The notes: generated by a model not told the origin, from the sequence alone. A stretch of DNA of 64,000 nucleotides from Paenibacillus sp. (GCF_031177825.1 NZ_JAPSKE010000001.1:372001-436000), one strand, 5' to 3'. Positions 46,600 through 54,616 are shown, numbered from the stretch's first letter. Program-made: numbers and translations.

Positions 46600-46724
46600 G
46601 CGGTTCTCCTCCCCTCGGGTGTTGCTCCGTTTGGCTTAGATTGCCTGCCGCGGTGGCATTTTATGCTATGAGAGGGGGCGCATTTCGGGGGAGACGATCT
46701 TCAGCGGAAAGCGCGCCCCAACGC

Positions 46725-46763
46725 AAAGAAGCGATCCCCCGGCCCGTGCCGGACGATCGCTTC
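46725..46763 (-). terminator. mrfB terminator
   Basis: GAAGCGATC and GATCGCTTC form a 9-bp outer stem with an inner CCGGC/GCCGG stem, followed by TTTG on the minus strand. It lies 6 nt after the mrfB stop. The rest of 46600-46768 holds the fpg ribosome site and nothing else I can support. Confidence 0.7.
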
Positions 46764-46768
46764 CTCTA

Positions 46769-48043
46769 TCAAAACAACGCGCCGCGCTTGCGGGCCAGGC
46801 GCTCCTTGCGCTTCCGCAGCTCGGCCAGCTGCTCCCGCAGTTTACCGTCGTCGCCGGCGCGCGAGAGCGACAATCGTCGCTCCGCCGTCCGCATCGCCTC
46901 GTCCGTCCAATAGAGCGCCGCGTCGGCGTCCTTCAAGCGATGCTCGTACGCGATCGCGAGCTCGACGTACGGGTCGAGCGCCGACCAGAGACGCCCGCCT
47001 TCCGCGACCGCCCGCCATAGGCGAATCGCGTCCTCCCAGCGCTTGCGCCGCTTATAGAACGCCGCCGCCTCGTGCCAATGCGGCGCCGCCTCCTCCGCCG
47101 GGCGTCCGGCAAGCGCATCGATCGCGCCGCACGCTTCCGATTCGAAGCTTAGACGCTCGTACCAGAGGCCGAGACGCAGCAGCTCCGCGGCGGACAACCC
47201 GTCGAGCGGGACGCCGCCGTCCCGAAGCAGCGTGCCGAAGTGAATCGCCAGCGTCAACAGCGTCACGATATCCGTCTCGTTATGCCGAACGACGCCTTCG
47301 AGCACGGAGCAGTCGCGTTCGGCGAGGTATTGGAAATACAACGCCGGCGCCATCGAGCCCGGAACGTCGTCCTCGCGGAACACGCCCAGCTTCGCTTCCT
47401 CGACCGCGCCGAGCCGCACCGACGGCATCGTCGTCCGCCACAGACTCCGGGACGGGTACAGGAAGTCGAAATGCGCCGGATCCTTCGGCACGGCCAGCCG
47501 CTGCAGAACGTACCGGTTTTTCACGAGCGGCCAGTCGAACGTCCGACCGTTATAAGTGACTAGGTGGGTGAATGCGGGCAGCTTCTCGGACAGCATCGCG
47601 AGCATCGCCGCCTCCTCGCCCGGATGGCGGATCAACCATTGCCGCACCGTAAATCCGTCCGACGTCCACCAACCGATGCCGATCAGGAACGGCACGTTGC
47701 CCGCGCCTTGACCGAGCCCCGTCGTCTCCGTATCGAGAAACAGCAGCTTCTCCGGCTCGACGACCCGCCCCGCCGGATCGAGCCGGGTCAGGGCGGCGCC
47801 GGCGGAGGCGAACTCGCTCACGGCGAAACGGCCGTGCCGATGCGACGCCCCATATCGCACGTCGCGGGTCAAACAGACGCCGCCCGGACCGGACCGCAGC
47901 GCGAAGCCGAGCTTCGCCCAGTCGGCGGCTTCGGGCTCCTGCGACGCCGCTCCCGGTTCGGCCGAGGCCGACTCCTCGGCCGGCTTCGATCGCTCGCCGC
48001 TCCCCGTCAGCCGGCCGAGCCGTTCGCGCAGCCGCCCGCTCAT
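46769..48043 (-). CDS. mrfB: Mitomycin repair exonuclease MrfB (YprB)
   Basis: A 424-residue protein. Residues 95-290 are a DEDD/RNase H-like exonuclease domain with LLFLDTETTGLGQGAGNV (first acidic pair), LVTYNGRTFDWPL, and HNETDIVTLLTLAIH. The C-terminal 130 residues are TPR-like helices. In B. subtilis MrfB works with the helicase MrfA to excise mitomycin C adducts independently of UvrABC. The start overlaps the mrfA stop by 4 nt (ATGA). Confidence 0.88.
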   Translation of the reverse strand: MSGRLRERLGRLTGSGERSKPAEESASAEPGAASQEPEAADWAKLGFALRSGPGGVCLTRDVRYGASHRHGRFAVSEFASAGAALTRLDPAGRVVEPEKLLFLDTETTGLGQGAGNVPFLIGIGWWTSDGFTVRQWLIRHPGEEAAMLAMLSEKLPAFTHLVTYNGRTFDWPLVKNRYVLQRLAVPKDPAHFDFLYPSRSLWRTTMPSVRLGAVEEAKLGVFREDDVPGSMAPALYFQYLAERDCSVLEGVVRHNETDIVTLLTLAIHFGTLLRDGGVPLDGLSAAELLRLGLWYERLSFESEACGAIDALAGRPAEEAAPHWHEAAAFYKRRKRWEDAIRLWRAVAEGGRLWSALDPYVELAIAYEHRLKDADAALYWTDEAMRTAERRLSLSRAGDDGKLREQLAELRKRKERLARKRGALF

Positions 48044-50331
48044 ACGTCCGCCGCCAGCCGGTCGACAAGCTCGAGCGCGAGCGACTTGCCGAGCAGGCCG
48101 ACCTCCTCGATCGGCCCGACGCACGCCGGACAGCCGCTTAAACAAGAGCAGCCGGAGATGATGCGCCGCGCCTCGGCGAGCAGCTCCCGATGCGACTCGT
48201 ACAGCCGCTCGCTTAAGCCTACGCCGCCGGGATAGCGGTCGTAGAAGAAGATCGTCGGCAGCTTCGACTGCACCGCCTTCACCTGCGGCACGACGCGAAT
48301 GTCGAACGGGTCGCACATCAAATACAGCGGCGCGATGTGAATCATGACGTTCGCGAGCCCGAGCAGCGCGTACTGCAGGTCGTTCGCCGACCGGAAGCCG
48401 CCGAGCTCGTCGGCGAGCGTAATCCAATACGAGCTCGTATGCAGTTCCTCTTCCGGCAGATGGATCGGTCCGGCGCCGATATTTTCGTGGGTGCGGAGCT
48501 TAATCTTCTTAAAGATCGTCGCCCGCGCGTTCACCGTCACTTCGCCGTAATTCGTCGTATGCCCCGCGCCGCCGGAACGCTCCCGGTCCGCATGCAAAAT
48601 CTTCAGATCGACCGCGAGATTCGCGTCCGTGAAATAGTCGACGTCGACCTCGCGCACGTATGCCTTCTTCTCCTCGTAATCGAGCTTCTCGACCTGGAAC
48701 TGCACGCCTTCGTGAATATAGATCGCTTCCTCGTGCACGAGCGTCTGGGCGCTGAACCGGTCGACCTCCCCGATCACCTTGTGTTCCGGCTTCGTCATAT
48801 CGACGATGATGATGTTCTCCTGCGCCGCCGTCCGCAGCGAGATGTTGTTCGCGGGGAAGTTCTGCTCCATCCAATAATACTTGCCCCCGTTCTGATGCAG
48901 CACCCTCTCCTCGACCAGAAACTCGAGCAGATCCTCAAGCCGCTCCTCGCCGAACGTATCCCCTTGTTGAAAAGGCAGCTCGTACGCCGCGCACTTGACG
49001 TGATCGAGCAAAATAAGCAAATTATCCGGATGAATGCGCGCCTGCTCGGGCGATCGCTCGAAGAAGAAATCCGGATTCTGGATAACGTACTGGTCGAGCG
49101 GATTGCTGCTCGCCACTAAGAACGTGACCGCCGTCTCGTGGCGCCTCCCGGCCCGGCCGGATTGCTGCCACGTGCTCGCGATCGTGCCGGGGAAGCCGTT
49201 CAACACGCAAGCCTGCAGCTGTCCGATATCGATGCCGAGCTCGAGCGCGTTCGTCGAGACGACGCCGCGGATGTCGCCGCTGCGCAGCCCCCGCTCGATC
49301 TCGCGGCGCTGCTTCGGCAAATAGCCGCCCCGGTAGCCGCGGATCGACATCGTGCCGAGCTCGTGCTTCACAAGGTCCTGCAGGTATGTAAGCAGCAGCT
49401 CGACCCGCACGCGGCTGCGCGCGAACACGATCGTCTGGATGCCCTGCTTCAGCAGCAGCGCCGCGAGCCGCTGCGATTCGAGCACGCTCGACTTTCGGAT
49501 GCCGAGCTGCCGGTTGACGACGGGGGGATTGTAAAACACGAAATGCTTCTCCCCCGCCGGCGCGCCGTTGTCGTCGACGAGCGCGACCGATTCGCCGATG
49601 AGCCGCTCCGCGTGTTCCTTCGGATTCGCGATCGTCGCCGAAGCGCAGATGAACTGCGGGTTCGAGCCGTAGAACTTGCAGATGCGCTTCAATCGGCGGA
49701 TGACGTTCGCCACATGGCTGCCGAACACGCCCCGGTACGAATGCACCTCGTCGATGACGATAAACTTAACGTTCTCGAACAGCTTCACCCACTTCGTGTG
49801 ATGCGGCAGGATCGCGCTGTGCAGCATGTCCGGGTTCGTCACGACGATGTGGCCCGCGTTGCGAATGGCGGTCCGCACCGTCGGCGGCGTATCCCCGTCG
49901 TACGTATGCGCCTTGATCTCGACGCCCATCCGCTCGACCGTCTCCTGCAGCTCGGCGACCTGGTCCTGCGCGAGCGCCTTCGTCGGGAACAAGTAGAGCG
50001 CCCGCGAGCTGTCGTCCTCGAGCAGCTGCTGCATGACAGGCAAATTGTACGTCATCGTCTTGCCGGAGGCGGTCGGCGTCACCGTGACGACGTGGCGGCC
50101 CGCCGCGATTTCGCGGAAGGCGGACGCCTGGTGCGTATAAAGCTTCGTGATGCCCTTCGCCTCGAGCGCGGCGCGAATTTCCGGGCGGAGCTCCGTCGGG
50201 AAATCGGAGAATTTCGCTTCGCGCGGGGGAATGGTGCGCCATTCGGTCACGTTTTCCATAATTTCTTTCTTCGATCGTATAAGTTCAAGCAGCTCCTCCA
50301 TAGAGGATACTTTGCCGGTTAATCGGTTCAT
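48040..50331 (-). CDS. mrfA: Mitomycin repair helicase MrfA (YprA)
   Basis: A 763-residue DExH helicase. Motifs are Walker A VTPTASGKTMTYNLP near residue 85, DEVH in FIVIDEVHSYRG, CASATIANP, and motif VI QQSGRAGRRHE. The C-terminal MrfA zinc-binding (MZB/DUF1998) region ends with a cysteine cluster, SGCSCLSGCPAC. I start at 50331 because AGGAG lies 9 nt upstream; the frame opens at a GTG at 50364. A LexA-like site lies in its promoter region. Confidence 0.93.
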   Translation of the reverse strand: MNRLTGKVSSMEELLELIRSKKEIMENVTEWRTIPPREAKFSDFPTELRPEIRAALEAKGITKLYTHQASAFREIAAGRHVVTVTPTASGKTMTYNLPVMQQLLEDDSSRALYLFPTKALAQDQVAELQETVERMGVEIKAHTYDGDTPPTVRTAIRNAGHIVVTNPDMLHSAILPHHTKWVKLFENVKFIVIDEVHSYRGVFGSHVANVIRRLKRICKFYGSNPQFICASATIANPKEHAERLIGESVALVDDNGAPAGEKHFVFYNPPVVNRQLGIRKSSVLESQRLAALLLKQGIQTIVFARSRVRVELLLTYLQDLVKHELGTMSIRGYRGGYLPKQRREIERGLRSGDIRGVVSTNALELGIDIGQLQACVLNGFPGTIASTWQQSGRAGRRHETAVTFLVASSNPLDQYVIQNPDFFFERSPEQARIHPDNLLILLDHVKCAAYELPFQQGDTFGEERLEDLLEFLVEERVLHQNGGKYYWMEQNFPANNISLRTAAQENIIIVDMTKPEHKVIGEVDRFSAQTLVHEEAIYIHEGVQFQVEKLDYEEKKAYVREVDVDYFTDANLAVDLKILHADRERSGGAGHTTNYGEVTVNARATIFKKIKLRTHENIGAGPIHLPEEELHTSSYWITLADELGGFRSANDLQYALLGLANVMIHIAPLYLMCDPFDIRVVPQVKAVQSKLPTIFFYDRYPGGVGLSERLYESHRELLAEARRIISGCSCLSGCPACVGPIEEVGLLGKSLALELVDRLAADV

Positions 50332-50374
50332 GCGTTCGTTCTCCTCGCCAGTCGATACATACACCCTATTCTAC

Positions 50375-50388
50375 AGAATATACGTTCG
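50375..50388 (-). promoter_or_regulatory. LexA/DinR-like box upstream of mrfAB
   Basis: CGAACGTATATTCT matches the Bacillus LexA consensus CGAACRNRYGTTYC at 12 of 14 positions; the second half-site is the weaker. It lies directly before TAGAAT (minus, a possible -10), with TTCCCA 17 nt away as a poor -35. Confidence 0.45.
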
Positions 50389-50403
50389 CCTGGGAAGCGG
50401 GAA

Positions 50404-50428
50404 AACAGAAAAAGGCCTTATCGGCCTT
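50404..50428 (-). terminator. Terminator after the 70-residue protein gene region
   Basis: AAGGCC and GGCCTT form a 6-bp stem with a 5-nt loop, followed by TTTCTGTTTT on the minus strand. It lies about 210 nt after the gene at 50640; the stretch between is open in the same frame but has no convincing start codon. Confidence 0.6.
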
Positions 50429-50639
50429 CCTTTCGATCCTTCGGGGGCAGCTCCGTTATCATTTTCGCGCCTTGCATGACGATCGGGACGTCGGCGGGCG
50501 AACTTCGGCATTCCTCGTTGCGTTCGGTGCGGCGCCTCGTCCCATGAAATTTCCGACTTGTCGAAATTGTTAGAAAACTTGTCGATTCGCGGATGGCTCG
50601 TGTCGCTTCCTGCGGTTTCCCGGGAAAAGTTCCCCGACC

Positions 50640-50852
50640 TTACGCCTGCATATCGGCCGAATCGTCGTAATCGTAGCGAAATCCGTCGTCCTGCGCCATC
50701 GTCGTCCGGCTCGCGGATCCGGCTTCGTACGCCCCTTGCAGCTTGCCAAGCACAGTCTGGTACGTAGAAATCTTATGGTAGTCCGCCCCTTGATTGATTG
50801 CCTCCCGAAGCGCTTGTTCGATAACGGCCATATCGTATCGATTCAATGACAT
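50640..50852 (-). CDS. Small hypothetical protein
   Basis: A 70-residue cytosolic protein that I cannot name. A likely helical pair (YDMAVIEQALREAINQGADY and KISTYQTVLGKLQGAYEAGS, each quoted in part) is followed by an acidic tail with DDGFRYDYDD. GGGAGG lies about 11 nt before the ATG at 50852; the frame is open to 50903. It is downstream of the Met-rich protein gene with a 123-nt gap. Confidence 0.6.
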   Translation of the reverse strand: MSLNRYDMAVIEQALREAINQGADYHKISTYQTVLGKLQGAYEAGSASRTTMAQDDGFRYDYDDSADMQA

Positions 50853-50975
50853 GCGAATGGGATCCTCCCTAGTTTCGGTATTTATCGTGGGTAGTGTTCC
50901 CAAGAATCGAAGAACTATGAAACCAAAGAAAAGCCGAACCGCCGTTAAGGGCGCGGTCGGCTTCCGGTGCGCATT

Positions 50976-51383
50976 CTACATGGACGGACGCAGAACATCG
51001 TCGATGAGTCGGGGGGCGACGTGCGTCACGCCTTCGTCGACCGTGACGTCGTACTTTTCCATCCGGTTCTCGCCGTTCACCGTAATGATCCCGTTGCTCA
51101 GCGTCAGCACAACGATCTTGCCCTTCAGGCTCGATTCCATGCCCTGATACGTAAGCGTCACGGTATTCGCCGCAGCATCCCAGTGCACGACATACCCGAG
51201 CATCTCGGCGGTCTTTCGAAGCGGAACGCTTCCCATGTCCTTCATCGCCGGCATTTCCGTCATGTCCGCCATGTCCGCCATGTCCTTCATCGTCATGTCC
51301 TCCGCCGCGAACGCCCCCGCCGCGGGCAGCGCCATGGCCAACACGGCCGCCGCAGCGAGCTTCCGGTTTCTCCCTCTTTTCAT
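50976..51383 (-). CDS. Secreted Met-rich stalk-domain protein
   Basis: A 135-residue exported protein. Residues 1-27 are a signal peptide (RGRNRK, hydrophobic core, cut near AFA-AE). Residues 30-50 carry methionine at 32, 35, 38, 41, 44, 47 and 50, exactly every third residue, mixed with Asp, Ala and Lys. Residues 53-130 resemble a copper amine oxidase N-terminal/stalk domain (VPLRKTAEMLGYVVHWDA). Such a Met array can scavenge hypochlorite, or bind copper(I). It follows the histidine kinase gene and has the 11-bp repeats of 51442-51479 in its promoter. GAGGAGG precedes the ATG. Confidence 0.82.
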   Translation of the reverse strand: MKRGRNRKLAAAAVLAMALPAAGAFAAEDMTMKDMADMADMTEMPAMKDMGSVPLRKTAEMLGYVVHWDAAANTVTLTYQGMESSLKGKIVVLTLSNGIITVNGENRMEKYDVTVDEGVTHVAPRLIDDVLRPSM

Positions 51384-51441
51384 CTTGCATCTTCCTCCTC
51401 GATTCGGGATTTGCCTCCGAGGAACACGATACAAGACAAAT

Positions 51442-51479
51442 CTTACCTCGTTCCTACGAAAATCTTACGAAAGACTTAC
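51442..51479 (-). promoter_or_regulatory. Four 11-bp-period GTAAG direct repeats upstream of the Met-rich gene
   Basis: On the minus strand GTAAG, GTAAG, GTAGG and GTAAG start exactly 11 bp apart (complement cttac at 51475, 51464, 51442 and cctac at 51453). OmpR/PhoB-type regulators bind such helically phased direct repeats. The array begins in the last codons of the histidine kinase gene and ends about 10 nt before a possible -10 (TATCGT), the position expected for an activator. Confidence 0.6.
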
Positions 51480-52553
51480 AACTTCGACGCCCGACGGTAC
51501 GTCCTTCCGCTTCGTCGGCCAAGCGATCCAGAACCGGCTCCCCCCGCCGTCCGCCGACTCGACGCCGGCTTCCCCGTCGTGCAGCTTCGCGATAGACGCC
51601 ACGATCGCCAGCCCGAGCCCGGCGCCGCCCTGCGCCCGGCTGCGCGACTTATCGGGACGGTAGAACCGTTCGAACAGCCGCTCCCGCCGCTCCGCCGGGA
51701 CGCCTGGCCCCTGGTCCTCTACCGAAATGCGGACGCCGTCCTCGTCGAGCGCGGCCGCGATGCGAATTTCGCCGCCCTCCGGCGAATACCGGATCGCGTT
51801 CGTCAGCAAGTTCGACAGGGCTCGGGTCAGCAGCTCCGGCATCCCCTCGACGGTCGGCATCCGTTCGGCGACCTGGGTCCGCACCTCGATGCGCTTCTCG
51901 TCAAGCAGCACGGCGTGCGATTGCAACAGATCGATCAACAGGTCGTCGACGAATAACGTCGCCGGCTCATACTTCAGCGCTCCTGAATCCAACCTGGACA
52001 ACTGAAACAAGTCGTCGATCATCCCCCCGAGCCGGCTCGTCTCCAGCCGAATCGTCTCCAGGTACCGCCGGAACGTCGCTTCATCCTGGATGACGTCGTC
52101 TTGCAACGCTTCGACGAACGATTGGATCGACGCCAGCGGCGTGCGCAGATCGTGCGATACGTTGGCGACTAACTCTCTCCGCGACTGTTCCGCACGCCGT
52201 ACCTGCTCGAAGCTGTCCGACAACGCTTCGGCCATGTCGTTCATCGCGCCGGCCAGCTCTCGAAATTCCGCCGGTCCGAGCAGAGGCGCCCGAGCATGGA
52301 AGCGACCCGCCGCCAGCTCCTTGGATTGCTTCGACAACGCGGCTAACGACGTATGGATCGGACGGGTCAACGCCGCGTGCAACAACAGCGAGACGACGCC
52401 CGCCGCCAGCGCGAATCCCGTCAGCAGCAGCGTCGTCTCGAACGACAAGAGCATCTTCATATAAGCGAAGAGAAGGCAAGCGAGCAGCAATAATATGCTC
52501 GCCCCTCCGGCGATCCACAAATACCCTCTCAGCTTCATTCCCGAACGTTTCAT
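51465..52553 (-). CDS. Sensor histidine kinase with almost no extracellular loop
   Basis: A 362-residue kinase. Two membrane helices (about 11-31 and 41-61) are joined by only some 9 residues, so there is no room for an outer sensor domain. A HAMP domain follows, then the H box ANVSHDLRTPL (His134), the N box NLLTNAIRYSPEGG, and G boxes VEDQGPGVP and GAGLGLAIV. This is the layout of intramembrane-sensing kinases, which read the state of a membrane partner. The gene overlaps the molybdoenzyme gene by 4 nt (ATGA), which makes that protein the obvious partner candidate. Confidence 0.9.
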   Translation of the reverse strand: MKRSGMKLRGYLWIAGGASILLLLACLLFAYMKMLLSFETTLLLTGFALAAGVVSLLLHAALTRPIHTSLAALSKQSKELAAGRFHARAPLLGPAEFRELAGAMNDMAEALSDSFEQVRRAEQSRRELVANVSHDLRTPLASIQSFVEALQDDVIQDEATFRRYLETIRLETSRLGGMIDDLFQLSRLDSGALKYEPATLFVDDLLIDLLQSHAVLLDEKRIEVRTQVAERMPTVEGMPELLTRALSNLLTNAIRYSPEGGEIRIAAALDEDGVRISVEDQGPGVPAERRERLFERFYRPDKSRSRAQGGAGLGLAIVASIAKLHDGEAGVESADGGGSRFWIAWPTKRKDVPSGVEVVSLS

Positions 52554-53809
52554 GTTCGCTCCGCCCCCGGAACCCACGCGTCCACATCGTATCCGCGCTC
52601 TTCCCAATAGCCGATGTGGTCGCGGTCGATCAGCTCGATCGATTGCAGCCATTTGACCGACTTATAGGCGTACATCCGCGGCACGATCAACCGAACCGGT
52701 CCCCCTAGGTCCTCCGGAATGGGGCGGCCGTCGATCAGCGCCGCGACCATGACGTCGGCCATCTCCGCTTGCGTAAGCGTCAGCGCATCCGTATATACGC
52801 CGTCCCCCGAGTAGAACTTCACGGATTTGGCCGTCGGCCGAACGCCGGCCAGCGCGAGGAGCTCCTTCAGCGGGATGCCCTCCCACGTCGCATGATACAC
52901 CGACCATCCGGTTACGCAATGAAAGTCGCTCACCTGCACCTTCCTCGCGAGCTTCGCGAACGCCTCCCAATCCCATGAGAGCGAACGGTCCACGAGCCCG
53001 TTCACCGAGAACGTCCACGCGGACGGATCGAACTTCGGGATCGGCGTCACGGTATAGATCCGGAAGCTGCCCTCCGCTCCTCCGCCGATCGGCGGATTCG
53101 AATCCGGGGCCGGCGTCAGCAGCTGCTGTCCGCCCGGCGGCGACTCGACCGCCACCGCGGCGATCTCGTCCACGGTAACGCCTCCCCGGTCGTCTAGACG
53201 CTTCCACAGCCGATATGCCGCAGGCCCGAGGACGACCGCGGCCGCCGCCGCGATTCCCGCCTTCAGCAGGCGCCTGCGCGATCCGTCGTACCGGCTGTAG
53301 CTGCGCTCCGCTTCGGCGTCGGCTTCCCTCGCCGCATCCCGGGCGGCCGATCGGCGTTCGCGCACCCAACGGCTGCGCGTCGCCGAATGGAAGATCGCGT
53401 AAGGAACGCCGACCCAAGTCAACAGACCGTGCGCCAGCAGCGCGGCCGAGGTCCACGCCGGCGGAACCGATCGTTCGAGCCAAAGCACGATGCCGGAGAC
53501 GCTCCATCCGACGAGCAGAATCAACACGATCGCCAGATTGCTTGCCTGCGGAAGCTTCGTCCGCAGCTGGGCCGCATGCTTTTTAAGGAACGGCGCGTAG
53601 AGGAGAAGCAGCGCGATCGAGGCGACGCCGGCCCAAATATGGCCTTGCTTCAACGCTACCCGGATCGGCGCCGTCGCGCCGCGCAGAGACGGCAAGTACA
53701 GCACGATGCCGGAGACGGCCAACAGGGCGACCAGCCAGGCGTTCCAAACGTGGATGCGCCGAAGCTTCATTCCCATTTTCGACGTGTAGCGTTCAATTCG
53801 CTCTCTCAT
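52550..53809 (-). CDS. Cytochrome b-SUOX molybdoenzyme fusion (MsrQ-MsrP-like)
   Basis: A 419-residue protein. Residues 18-145 form four membrane helices with His20, His57, His127 and His141 placed as possible haem ligands. A Tat-like motif follows (SRRRLLKAG, 177-185) with a hydrophobic stretch to about 200. Residues 245-415 are a sulfite-oxidase-fold molybdopterin domain with the Mo-ligand cysteine in SDFHCVTGWS (Cys298). In E. coli MsrQ (haem membrane protein) and MsrP (molybdoenzyme) are separate and repair methionine sulfoxide in the periplasm; here both lie in one chain. Starts at 53809 (GGGGGGAG upstream), overlapping the regulator gene by 17 nt. Confidence 0.88.
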   Translation of the reverse strand: MRERIERYTSKMGMKLRRIHVWNAWLVALLAVSGIVLYLPSLRGATAPIRVALKQGHIWAGVASIALLLLYAPFLKKHAAQLRTKLPQASNLAIVLILLVGWSVSGIVLWLERSVPPAWTSAALLAHGLLTWVGVPYAIFHSATRSRWVRERRSAARDAAREADAEAERSYSRYDGSRRRLLKAGIAAAAAVVLGPAAYRLWKRLDDRGGVTVDEIAAVAVESPPGGQQLLTPAPDSNPPIGGGAEGSFRIYTVTPIPKFDPSAWTFSVNGLVDRSLSWDWEAFAKLARKVQVSDFHCVTGWSVYHATWEGIPLKELLALAGVRPTAKSVKFYSGDGVYTDALTLTQAEMADVMVAALIDGRPIPEDLGGPVRLIVPRMYAYKSVKWLQSIELIDRDHIGYWEERGYDVDAWVPGAERT

Positions 53810-54521
53810 TCGTTCCGTCTCCCCCCTCGAATTTATAACCGATGCCCCATACGGTCTTAATAAACCGAGGCTGCGAGGCGTTCCGTTCGATCTTCTCCCG
53901 GAGGCGGCGAATATGTACCGTCACCGTCGTCGTATCGCCGAAGAAGTCGGAGTCCCACACCTTATTGAGCAGGTGGTTGCGGGAAAACACTTGTCCGGGG
54001 TGACTCGCAAGCAGCCATAGCAGCTCGAATTCTTTCAAAGTCAACTCCGCGTCGTTTCCGTAGACCTTCACCTTCCTGGCGACCAGATCGATCTCGAGTC
54101 CTTCGAACCGAAGGCGCGCCCCTTCCTTCGGCCCGGCGCTCGCGGCGTTCCGCTCGGCTTGCCGGAGACGCCGGAGGACGTTCTTGATCCGCAGCACGAG
54201 CTCGCGCGGACTGAACGGCTTCGTGACGAAATCGTCCGCCCCCATCGTTAGCCCCGTTAATCGATCGATCTCCTCCCCCCGCGCCGTCAATAGGATGATC
54301 GGCACGTCCTCGCGGTCCCGAATCTCCCTGCACACCTGCCATCCGTCCTTGCGCGGCATCATAATATCCAGCACGATCAGATCGGGGGCGTGCGACTCCC
54401 ATTGTCGAATCGCGTCTTCCCCGTCCTCGGCCGTTAATACCGTGAATCCTTCGCGGGATAAATATTTTTCGCAGACGTCCAGAATGTTGCGTTCGTCATC
54501 CGCAAGCAATATTTTATACAG
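53793..54521 (-). CDS. OmpR-family response regulator with a probable CTG start
   Basis: A 242-residue regulator. The receiver has DDE (8-10), the phospho-acceptor Asp52 in LIVLDIMMP, LLTARGE and the KPF lysine; the winged-helix domain has LTLKEFELLWLLASH and TVTVHIRRLREKIE. I start at a CTG (54521), reading (M)YKILLADDE, because GGGGAGG lies 8 nt upstream and family members begin this way. The only usual initiator is a TTG at 54509, which would remove YKI from the first beta strand. First gene of the regulator-molybdoenzyme-kinase operon. Confidence 0.88.
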   Translation of the reverse strand: MYKILLADDERNILDVCEKYLSREGFTVLTAEDGEDAIRQWESHAPDLIVLDIMMPRKDGWQVCREIRDREDVPIILLTARGEEIDRLTGLTMGADDFVTKPFSPRELVLRIKNVLRRLRQAERNAASAGPKEGARLRFEGLEIDLVARKVKVYGNDAELTLKEFELLWLLASHPGQVFSRNHLLNKVWDSDFFGDTTTVTVHIRRLREKIERNASQPRFIKTVWGIGYKFEGGDGTNERAN

Positions 54522-54578
54522 CGCGCTCGCCTCCCCGCTCGTGTCGGCCCGTATCCGTTCATAGCATACAATCCAACC

Positions 54579-54616
54579 CTTATCTCCCGCTTACGTAAAG
54601 ATTACAAAAGTATTAA
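54579..54616 (-). promoter_or_regulatory. 11-bp-period repeats upstream of the response regulator operon
   Basis: On the minus strand TTAAT, GTAAT, GTAAG and ATAAG start exactly 11 bp apart (complements at 54612, 54601, 54590 and 54579). Sequence and period match the array upstream of the Met-rich gene, which suggests autoregulation. A TATGCT (minus) lies downstream as a possible -10. Confidence 0.5.

Noticed and set aside
51261..51300. Tandem 9-bp repeats as a possible variable-number array
   Set aside because: The repeat is only three imperfect units and is explained by the MxxMxx protein pattern.
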